Below, one piece after another: positions 10,956-21,010 of a stretch of 64,000 nt of DNA. A program made the position numbers and the translations under genes. The first letter of the stretch is position 1. Every line of letters starts with the position of its first letter. Origin of the DNA: Carallia brachiata (taxonomy: Eukaryota > Streptophyta > Magnoliopsida > Malpighiales > Rhizophoraceae); contig JADCRB010000162.1 in NCBI GenBank assembly GCA_021464245.1, positions 2,019,476 to 2,083,475 of the forward strand, in the 5' to 3' direction. Below the pieces are notes generated by a model. It saw only the letters and a list, made by a program, of their open reading frames with translations, made no database searches and was not told the DNA's origin.

Positions 10956-13282
10956 ATGGGAACTCATCGACAGCCCTCGGGGCATTTGCCTCGATTGATA
11001 TGTGCTATAGTATTTTGCCTCATAGCCAGCAAGGTCGTTGCACAGGAAGAGTCTTACAATTATGCCTCACCCCGTGATGAATCAGCATTCCCACCAGAGC
11101 ATTGGCATTGGGAGCATCCACCTCCTTCTTATGAAAAGTCTCCACCTCCACCCTATCACTATCAGTCTCCACCACCACCTTCTCCATTGCCCCCGTCTCC
11201 CTATATTTATAAGTCACCACCTCCCCCATCACCTTCACCACCTCCTCCATATGTCTACCAATCTCCACCACCTCCCTCTCCATCACCACCACCTCCTTAT
11301 ATCTACAAATCTCCCCCACCTCCCTCGCCATCACCTCCTCCTCCGTATATCTATAAGTCACCACCTCCACCATCCCCGTCACCACCTCCTCCATATATTT
11401 ATAAGTCACCACCTCCATCATCGCCTTCACCACCTCCTCCCTATATCTACAATTCTCCACCACCTCCTTCTCCATCACCACCACCTCCTTATGCCTACAA
11501 ATCTCCCCCACCTCCATCACTATCACCACCTCCTCCTTATGTCTACAAGTCACCACCTCCACCATCACCTTCACCCCCTCCTCCCTATGTCTACAAGTCA
11601 CCACCTCCTCCATCACCTTCACCACATCCTCCGTATGTCTACGAATCTCCCCCACCTCCCTCACCATCACCCCCTCCCCCTTATGTCTATAAGTCACCAC
11701 CTCCTCCGTCACCTTCACCACCTCCTCCCTATGTCTACAATTCTCCACCTCCTCCATCACCTTCACCACCTCCTCCTTATGCGTATAAGTCTCCCCCACC
11801 TCCCTCGTCATCACCACCTCCTCCTTATCTCTACAAGTCTCCCCCACCTCCATCACCATCACCTCCTCCACAGTATCTCTATAAATCACCACCTCCACCA
11901 TCACCATCACCTCCTCCTCCTTATGTCTACAAGTCACCACCTCCTCCATCGCCTTCACCACCTCCTCCTTATGCATATAAGTCTCCCCCACCTCCCTCTT
12001 CATCACCACCTCCTCCTTATCTCTACAAGTCTCCCCCACCTCCATCATCATCACCTCCTCCACCGTATCTCTATAAATCGCCACCTCCACCATCACCATC
12101 ACCTCCTCCTGCTTATGTCTACAAGTCACCACCTCCTCCATCGCCTTCACCACCTCCCCCATCGCCTTCACCACTTCCTCCCTATGTTTATAAGTCACCA
12201 CCTCCTCCATCACCTTCACCACCTCCTCCTTATGTCTACAAATCTCCACCACCTCCCTCTCTATCACCACCACCTCCTTATGTCTACAAGTCTCCCCCAC
12301 CTCCATCACCATCACCCCCTCCTCCCTATGTCTACAAGTCACCACCTCCACCCTCCCCATCACCACCTCCTCCTTATGTCTACAAGTCACCGCCTCCCCC
12401 ATCACCATCACCACCTCCTCCTCCTCCTCCTTATGTCTACAAATCTCCACCTCCTCCATCACCTTCACCACCTCCTCCTTATGTCTATAAGTCTCCACCA
12501 CCTCCATCTCCATCACCACCTCTTCCCTATGTTTACACATCTCCCCCACCTCCATCACCATCACCCCCTCCTCCTTATGTCTACAAGTCACCACCTCCAC
12601 CATCCCCATCTCCACCTCCTCCTTATATCTACAAGTCACCACCTCCTCCATTGCCTTCACCACCTCCTCCTTATGTGTATAAGTCACCACCTCCACCGTC
12701 GCCATCACCACCTCCTCCTTATATCTACAAGTCACCACCTCCTCCATTGCCTTCACCACCTCCTCCTTATGTGTATAAGTCACCACCTCCACCGTCGCCA
12801 TCACCACCTCCTCCTTATGCCTACAAGTCCCCACCTCCTCCCTCACCATCACCACCTCCTCCTTATGTTTATAAATCACCACCTCCTCCATCACCTTCAC
12901 CACCTTCTCCTTATGTTTATAAGTCACCACCTCCCCCTCACCTTCACCACCTCCTCCTTATGTCTACAAGTCACCCCCACCGCCATCTCCTTCACCTCCA
13001 CCTCCTTATGTGTACAAGTCTCCCCCACCACCATCATCGTCACCTCCTCCTCCATATGTTTATAAATCTCCACCTCCTCCATCCCCATCACCACCACCTC
13101 CTTATTACTACAATTCTCCACCTCCACCATCTCCGTCACCACCACCTCCATACTATTAGTCACCACCGCCACCATCAACATCGCCTCCCCCTCCATTCTA
13201 CTACAAGTCTCCACCACCCCCGACTCATTCTCCGCCACTTCCTATACTATTACTCGTCGCCCCTCCTCCAAAATTGTATTAG
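10956..13282 (+). CDS. Extensin (SPPPP/YVYK HRGP), 3' end frame-disrupted
   Basis: The ATG at 10956 opens an N-terminal signal peptide (hydrophobic ICAIVFCLIASKVVAQ) and a short non-repeat head. About 40 repeats based on SPPPPSPSPPPPYVYK follow. SPPPP blocks are the classic hydroxylated and arabinosylated extensin motif, and YxY supports isodityrosine cross-linking in the wall. The SP-repeat frame is lost near 12937 by one missing base (CCCCCTCACC where CCCCCATCACC is expected). It continues in the next frame to a TAG at 13157-13159, in the context TAC TAT TAG TCA where AAG (Lys) would be expected. More repeats follow, with further slips, to a natural-looking end PPPKLY and TAG at 13280-13282. 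Function as a structural cell-wall protein is inferred from family. The gene may be decaying, or the assembly may carry indels. Confidence 0.85.
12624..12815 (+). repeat. 96-bp exact tandem duplication in extensin gene
   Basis: The segment starting TATATCTACAAGTC at 12624 recurs 96 bases later at 12720 and reads identically. It equals two 16-residue repeat units, so it preserves frame and shows recent unequal exchange or slippage. Confidence 0.75.
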
Positions 13283-14985
13283 CTTATCATTGCTGGTGAA
13301 AGATCAATTTACCTGCATCCAGAATTTACTCCGCTTGTTGTTCATGAAGAAATATTTGGCATTGTTTCGAATTGTAATAATATAATTGTTGTCATATAAT
13401 AAGGATCTATATGAAGATTCATGCTTCGCGTAACTTTTTGTACTTTAGCAAGGAGTTGCTAATTGTTGGTATTTAATGCAAGGCGTTTCCATTTCTTTGG
13501 CAATTACATACGTTGCTCTCTTCGCCTTTTGAGTTAGCATCCACCTTTTTTTTTTTTTTTCAAATGATGCCTAAAACTAATCAATGCTCGTTTCCAATAA
13601 TACACACAGCATCTTAATTAGTTTGATTCTAGACGCTATTCATTTTAAACATTAAAGGTGCATGTGATTGTAATGTGCCTTACCCCCTTACGTCGATAAT
13701 AAGCTAAAGCAAGACCAAGACATATATATTATTATTATTATTACTGGCATTTATAGAGGACATTTGCGGCAATATTTGCTCCTAAGCTCTTCTTTAATCT
13801 GAGCTGGGTACGCCCGACAGAGTGAGTAATATATAAAAGAAAATGCTTCCTATCGTCGCCGCATGGTGGTGCTACATGTAGCACCACCCTTGTTGTATAC
13901 GTATATATATGAGAGCTGCGCCGCGCCTTTTGACTGCGACGCTAACAAAGATTTGTCTCCTTAGCTCTTCTTTTATCTCAGGGAGAGGCCACTTACCTTT
14001 GAGAGTCGATGGGAAAATTATGGTTGCTCTATTTCATTATTGGACGTTTCATTTACTGGATATCTACTAGCTATATATTCAGATTTTACATTTATATATA
14101 CACCGTACCATTTTCAGCTCCCTTATTTTTTATTTTTTGAAATAAGTTGAGACAAATTTCATTAAGAAAATTGAGAGCCTATACAACATATCAAAAATGT
14201 TAAAACAGATCAAGAAACTAAAACCAAGTAATGAGATTAATTTGCTTACTAATCCCTTGTTTCGCTAAACCATCTGCAATATTCAGTGCTCTTCTTTTGC
14301 CAATTAGCCTGAAACCACTAGTAACAAGATTTTAGTGTAGGAAAAAAGTACTTATCCGATAAAAATGTGTTAGAGAAGTTTTTATAACGTAACGAGTTGT
14401 AAATTTTTTATAACTATATTTTTAAAATGTTAAACAAAAATAAAAATTATATCTCATATTTTTTATTATAAAAAATATCATAATAATTATAAAAAATAAA
14501 CACTTTGTTATCATTTTTGCATTACTCTGAAAAAAAGGGTGAAAAAAATTTAGGATCCATATTCATGCCGTCTAGCGCATTAGGTACAGTTGACCAAGGG
14601 TGGTTAATCGTCTTATATATATATATATATATATACACCCGTGTTGACATTAATCTTTTGTTTAGAGTGGAAAATTTTGATAAGAAAGGAAGTTCTCAAA
14701 AATGAAAGTTGTTAAAAAATAATAAAAAAATAAAATTTTATACTTGAATTATATGAGAAAATGATAAGAAAAAAAAGTATAAATAAAATTACAAAATTTT
14801 TTTACAAATAATTGAATAATAAATTAAAGAGCGCGGTTTTGGACACAGATAAAATATACAAATAAAATGTTCATACGAATATAAAAATACAATCAATTTT
14901 TAATTTAGTGTAATTAAATTGATAAAATGTGAAACAATAAAAATTCATACATCTTACCTCTTTATTTTATTTAATCAATTTTTAA
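13283..14985. other. Extensin 3' flank and AT-rich intergenic DNA
   Basis: No gene recognised. The region contains a perfect 24-bp palindrome (13865-13888), an (AT)n tract near 14614-14634, and an A/T-rich motif partly repeated on both sides of the retrocopy at 15003-15767. Confidence 0.55.
13865..13888. repeat. Perfect 24-bp palindrome
   Basis: GGTGGTGCTACA is followed directly by its exact reverse complement, with no spacer. It could extrude a cruciform or be the remnant of a small inverted-repeat element. No neighbouring gene explains it. Confidence 0.9.
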
Positions 14986-15002
14986 TTTAGTGCAACCTAG
15001 TT

Positions 15003-15767
15003 TTTTTTTTTTTTTTTTTTTTGAAAAAGATATTTTGCATGACATTAAACTGAAATGTTCAAAGCATCCATAGATATTACATAAAAAACAGTAGGAAAAG
15101 CATTAGCATCCCAAATAACAGCCCCAGGAACTAGCAATGCCTTCTTAGCTAACAAATGTGCAACTTCATTTCCTTCCCTAGGGACATGAGAAACAGAAGC
15201 TACCTGAAATTCATGTATGAGCGCCCCAATATCCGCATTAATCAATCCAAGTGAAGAAATTGCAGAGGAATTATTGAGGCAAAAATTCACAGCTTCAAGA
15301 CTATCAGATTCCAAGCACACCTGAAGAAAACCCAATTCCTTAGCTTTTAGAAGGCCCAAACGAATGGCCATCAGCTCCAGAACAGTAGGAGAGAATGACC
15401 CCGGAATTTGTTGAGAAAAAACCAGTAGAGGTTCTCCCCATTCTCCCCTTATCACTACCCCGATACCCCCCAGAGAAAATAATGGCCAGAGAAATGGAAT
15501 TGATAAAAATCGATTACAAAAAGACGAAGCACTACATTACAAACTCCAAAGATACAAAACAAGTGTGTCCGAATGCATGCTAAACCAAGAACAAAGATTG
15601 AAGGAACACCTGAAGAACAGAATTGTGAAGAAATCAACAAGAAAAGGACAATAGGAAAATACTCTCACACATTAGAGCATGCGGAGAGGAATGGTTTTCT
15701 CATAACTGCTGCAGAGAAAAATAACTGCCAGTAACCGACTGGAAAAGTTACCTACTCTTTAATTTTT
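15003..15767 (-). mobile_element. 5'-truncated LINE-type retrocopy with RNase H-like domain
   Basis: The insertion reads on the minus strand and ends in a poly-A tail (poly-T at 15001-15022). It is flanked by a 17-bp direct repeat TTTAGTGCAACCTAGTT (14986-15002 and 15768-15784). These are the marks of LINE-driven target-primed insertion. It interrupts a pre-existing AT-rich repeat. The 3' half encodes an RNase H-like (RVT_3 type) domain; the 5' part (about 15480-15767) looks like leader or intron sequence and is not an obvious reverse transcriptase. Confidence 0.8.
15045..15455 (-). CDS. RNase H-like (RVT_3) domain fragment
   Basis: A 136-residue open frame with the order of plant retroelement RNase H domains: SPTVLELMAIRLGLLKAKEL (helix with catalytic Glu), VCLESDSLEAVNF (catalytic ESDS), HVPREGNEVAHLLAKKAL (HVpReGNevAHxLA motif). 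The first catalytic Asp strand (usual DGS/DGA) is missing, because the frame enters directly at GGVSGVVIRGEWGEP. The frame is probably a remnant of a LINE ORF2 C-terminus, or of a host RVT_3 gene that was retrocopied, and is unlikely to be an active enzyme on its own. Confidence 0.65.
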   Translation of the reverse strand: MIRGEWGEPLLVFSQQIPGSFSPTVLELMAIRLGLLKAKELGFLQVCLESDSLEAVNFCLNNSSAISSLGLINADIGALIHEFQVASVSHVPREGNEVAHLLAKKALLVPGAVIWDANAFPTVFYVISMDALNISV

Positions 15768-16387
15768 TTTAGTGCAACCTAGTTGACAAAATGTGAAACA
15801 ACAAAAATAGATATATTTTACTTCTTTATTTTATTTTAGCACAAAGTTTCAAAATAATTGTACTAAATTAACGATTCGTTGCACTTTGATTCATCGTCTA
15901 AACATTTTGTATGAATATTTTGTATGAATCTAAAACTTTTTCATAAGCCAAAATTACAAAAATACCCTCATAATAAATAAAATATATTGTAATATTTTGG
16001 TCATTATACTTATACTTTTTTTTCTCTAATTTTCTTATTGATCCGACCGTACTACTGTTTAACTTTTCCATTGTTTTTCCAACGTTACCAAACATAAGAA
16101 AGAATCCATTTTCTTTTCTTTTCCTTTTCTAACGATCAGCCAAACACAGGGTAATTATCAAACATATAAAGTCAAAATATATTTGAACATATAAATTAAG
16201 AAAAAAATTATGTAAACACATAATCATAAATATAAAATTAACACGTAAACATTTAAAATTTTTAATTATAAAAATCATATTAAAATTTTTAAAAATAAAT
16301 TAATTATTAAATTAATTACATATTTTTATATATTATAAATTATATAGCTACGTAGTTGCGTCAGTCCATATAAACTCAAGGTGACTA

Positions 16388-17658
16388 TAGGGTTAGCAAT
16401 AGGGAAGGTTGAGGTCGAAGATGGCCCCCCCCGTTCCCCGTATCCGTTTATTATTCTCATCTTCGTCCCCAACAGGTATGAAATTTTAATTCCTATCTCC
16501 ATCCCTGCTGGGGAATGGGGATTCCCGTCCCCGTCATATACCCATTCAAAGAAAATTAAAAAAATCATATTTTTCACTGCTCAAAGTACTTGAAACCCGT
16601 TATTAATGACAAACTAACTGTATATGTTATAAATATCTTTTCACTTAAAAATATAATAAATAAGTGATCTAAGTATTAAAGTTCAAACGCATCAATTTTA
16701 TATTAAGAATTAGCAATATAAATTAAGGTCCCACAACTTTATGCACAACGTGTAGAAGAATAATGACACTATTTTTGAAGATATTATATTACTCAAGTTT
16801 ATAATAAGCAAGTATTGAAATTATATTGCTCAAGTTTATATATTGATATAATGAAATTATTTTTAAAAATGTTGATATAAAAAATAATTTAAATAAATTA
16901 CATTCAACGTTTTAATTACTGCATAATATTAAAGTTTAAAATTATATTTTATAAAGATATGGATCACAAAAAATAAAAAAAATTTAACTATGAAAAATTC
17001 AATAAATGAAAACTATGGAAACTTTATCCCATAATTTTGAATTTTTTTTATTTTTCGTATATAATTTTAGATTTCTTATAATGTTGGGAGTTTTAACTTC
17101 GTTTCTAACTTTTTAAATAATTTATTCTCATATTTTAGCATGTATACGCTAGTACTTTTGGAAAGAAAAAAATAATAGTGTTTTAAAACAAGACTTCCAG
17201 TAAAAAGATAGTCTTTCCGAACAAATTATTATAATTTTTGCATTACCTATTAATAATTTTGTAATTGTCATTAAAATTGATTATTACTTTAATCCTTGAC
17301 CTTAAGGCTGTCAACACTGTGAGTAAATAATCGGGTTAAGGGAAAGTAATTCTATTAATAATTTAGCAATTACATTAATAATTTTAAAGTAGTTAAAACA
17401 TAAGTTATTGAAAAGTGAAAGTAGCAAATATTAATAATAAAAATGAATAAAGATTGAAGAATAAAAAAAAAAAAACGGGGCAGGTATGAGGAGGACATGA
17501 GGATGGAGATAGGTAAACTCATTCATGTTCTCATACCCGATAAAAAAATACGAGAAGAGGATTCCTGTTCCATTTTTTTGTCAACTGACTTTGACCCTAT
17601 TCTCGTCGAAATGGATATAAATAATTTTTAATAAATACTGATAAAATTATCATCTTTA
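16388..17658. mobile_element. hAT-like element, same family as 4055-6951
   Basis: A 1,271-bp element beginning TAGGGTTAGCAAT and ending ATTATCATCTTTA, a decayed form of the TAGGGATGGCAA terminus. It is flanked by GGTGACTA (16380-16387) and CGTGATTA (17659-17666), an 8-bp duplication with two mismatches. GC-rich subterminal blocks (CCCCGTTCCCCGTATCCG near 16430, CATACCCGATAAA near 17535) match the gene-carrying element but have many C-to-T type changes. That suggests an older, methylation-decayed copy. No transposase is visible. Confidence 0.7.
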
Positions 17659-17814
17659 CGTGATTATGTATTGGGTGTGGACATGGTGAAACGCTTTGGC
17701 TAGAGTTTTCACATAAGTTTGACAATCATTAGAAGCAAACTAACGCTGACCTCGATTGGGAGATAATTTGCGACCGTTAGCGTTGTATAAAGCAATCACG
17801 TGATGAGTTACAAT

Positions 17815-18679
17815 TAGGACTGTTCAAAAATTAACTAAACTTGACCTAATTCGATTAATTCAATTCAAATTAATTCGAACTTATTAAAACTGCTAAAATT
17901 AGGATTGATTGCAGTTTTAAAATTTTATAATCCGTCAAGGGCAGATTGGACACAGATTTGAGGGTTCAATTCGCCCAATCCGACCCAATCCGCTCACATA
18001 TATATATATAACTGATATTGTGAATTAAATTTATCGATATCAATCGGATTAAGAACAATCAACCACATTTTATATAATTTTATAAATCAATAAAATTAAA
18101 AGTAAAAAACTATTTTATTATTCCTGCATTATCATCATACTTTATAATTGTTACTACGTAATTTTATTTTAAAAAATGAGAAAAAATCGGAGTATCTTTA
18201 TCTCCCTATTTTTTTGCAGCACAAGTGAAACATTAGACACTATAAAAGAGATAGAGAGAGAAAGATGCTACCTTATTTGCCGAGCAGAAGCACAAATAAA
18301 GAATTTTTCTGTTTGATAATTTGTATTTTTACTAAGTAAAATTGATCTAATATAGTCTTTTAGTGAATTTTGATCAATTATCATGAATATTTAAAATTAC
18401 GAATGGATATGATATATACATTATAATAATAAAGTTGGTAAAAATAAACAAAAATATTGATGATTGATGATATGTATAAATTGGAAAAAATTATAATTTT
18501 TTTTTATTATGCCAATCTGCCCAAACCGATCCAATCCAACCCTTCGTTGGCGGATTGGATTGGATGGATCGAATTGTATGACGGATTGAGTGCGGATAAA
18601 AAATTATCCAACTCGCCGATAGCAGATTGAATATGGATATACCCCAAAATCAATTCAATCCGACCCGCGAATACCCCTA
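17815..18679. mobile_element. hAT-like non-autonomous element
   Basis: 865 bp, starting TAGGACTGTTC and ending ATACCCCTA, flanked by GTTACAAT (17807-17814) and GTTACAAC (18680-18687). The terminal TAGG..CCTA and the 8-bp duplication fit hAT. The subterminal regions carry repeated words such as CCAATCCGACCC and GGATTGGATTGGATGG in inverted orientation. There is no coding capacity. Confidence 0.7.
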
Positions 18680-18689
18680 GTTACAACGT

Positions 18690-21010
18690 GCAACCCAAAC
18701 ATTTATTTCTTGCATGGTGTCTTTGAAAAAAAATTAAGGAAAAAAGAATGTACGAGGAATTAAAATCAGAAAAATAAATATTTAAATAAAAAAATATTTT
18801 TTTTGTATTTTAAAAAAATTAAAAATATTTTATTTAAGGGTGCATAACAAATGAGATGAAATAAAATAATATATATAAAGTAAATGAAGGGTAAAAAGGT
18901 CATTTGACCCAAAAAATTGAAAAAAAAAATTAGATAGGCGGCTGGCAAACCGCTAGACAAGTCCCGTTCTTCCCAATTTTGGGAGGAACGGAACTTTGGT
19001 AGGATTTTTGTCATTCCTTAAAGTAGCCAAACACAAGTAGGTGCCACAATCCTCCCAAACTCATTCCTTCTTGCAAAAATGCCCTCTACCCAGACACGGG
19101 CTAAGGTGTAGGATCATAAATGTATCGATTAATGTGAAAAAATATGTACTTAATTTTAAGATAGTCTAAGGAAAAACTTAGTTTTGAATCGGTTCCATCT
19201 GATTCTAACAACACTAATCACCATGTCCTTTTATTCATACAACGTGCATTGTGGTTTTTCTCTGTTGTATATTTACAGGAGACTTGATAAGGGTGAGGTA
19301 TATATGCATCGGGGAAGACACATGAAACCTTGCCTTGACAATTCCTTTGCATGCGATAAATACTAACCGATATGGGCTTCAAAAGAGATGTATTATCCCC
19401 GTAGAATTTAAGGCAATTTACGTAAGGAGACACCAACTACAATAATAGATCAAAACAGATATCCTTGTTTTGCCATTGCACTAAACCACTGCACATTGTA
19501 TGCCTGAAAACTCAAAATACCAAAAAGACTTCACTTAAATGTTTAAGTTATACCGTTATCTTGCCAATATATTAGGAAATAGGCAGCCAGACTTCGTGAG
19601 ACAGTAACCAATGAATGAAGCTTACTAAAAATTTTTTTTTTTTATAAAAAAAAAAGAGGAAACAGAATTGTACATTGGAGGGCATGGACGGCTATGGGCC
19701 GGAGAATCGCCCCCCCTGCCCCAAAGAAAAGTAACTACAATTTTTTTGGATAATTTACCTTTTGTCCCATTTAAATTAGTCCCTTCTCCCCCTTCTCACA
19801 TTCTTTGCCTTCTCTTCAATCGCCTCTATCCATGTAAATTGCCTCGAATCTCTATGTAAACTACCCTTTTCTCCATACAAATTATTCCACTGTTCCTTTT
19901 TATATGCATATTATCTCTTCTTATAATGTTTTAAAATTGCCTGATTTTCCAAAAGATTGCCTGATATTATCTCTTCTTTTTATTGCCTGATTGCCAAGCT
20001 GTTTTGTATGTATAACTTGGCTCTCCTAAAAAGATTTTCTGAATCCGCTCCTACTCATGGGCAGTAAAACTTAAAAAATCATTTTTTTTCAAATTTAAGT
20101 TTCATGCCCAAACAAATCCTATGTGCAATAAAAATAATATAGTGTGCCATAAACATAAAATGATGTGCAACGAGCGTGAAATTCAATTTTTGATTCATTG
20201 TTACACATACTATCATATATAATTTTTGCATATCCTACTATCTTTGTTGCACATTTTATTTTTTTGCCCCTCTATGTCAATTTTTCTATGGCTATGAATG
20301 TTTACCGTTATATGATAAATTAAGAAATGAACTTGTTAAATTTGCATTCACGTTTATCTTTTGTGGGAATCTTGTTCGCCTATTTATTTTTCCGCAAATA
20401 ATACTTTTTCAAAATCTTTGTCATCAAAATAATTACTAACCCAAAATGTTAGAAAAAAAAAAGAATTAAACCTTCTTATTAATGGCAAGTGGCTAAGCCA
20501 CTCTTTATGGATGATTTTGTTCCTGTATAGATATGTGTGTATTAAATAGTCTTGTTCTTAAGCGTATGCTTATGCAAATGGTCTGGATTTCAAGCACAAC
20601 GTTTGAAGAGTGAATGTATAATCATATTGTCTGGGCATTTTTATTTATAACTCAACACAAAGAAGGAAAGTACATTTTGTCTTGCATGGGATAAAGATAA
20701 GGATATCAAAATATTGATGACATTTTTGTATATAAGTTTATTGACTCAAGGCACCATATTCTCTTATTTCGTAATACTAATAATGCTTAGTAGATGTTTG
20801 ATGCCTCTTCGGTTGCATTATTCATAATTAACCTGCAAGACAAAAAAAAAAAAAAAAAGCAAGCAAACACTATAATTAATTAATGTTGAAAAATAAGAGA
20901 AGAGAAAGGTGTATGACCTAAAACCGATTGCAATCTTATAGAAAAAAATTAAAATAAATAAATGATCAAATTTTCTACTTACATATTTTTTGAAGATAAC
21001 TTAAAGAGAC
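18690..21010. other. Intergenic region, no gene recognised
   Basis: AT-rich, with short open frames of random composition. Around 19690-20060 there are GC-rich words (GGGCCGGAGAATCGCC, TCTGAATCCGCTCC) that resemble eroded transposon ends, but I could not define borders. Confidence 0.5.

Noticed and set aside
11020..12930. Long open frame on the minus strand and a second plus-strand frame (11038-13065) across extensin 1
   Set aside because: The codon repeat is open in several frames; the Glu/Val- and His/Leu-rich products are shadows of the SPPPP frame, which alone has a signal peptide and known motifs.
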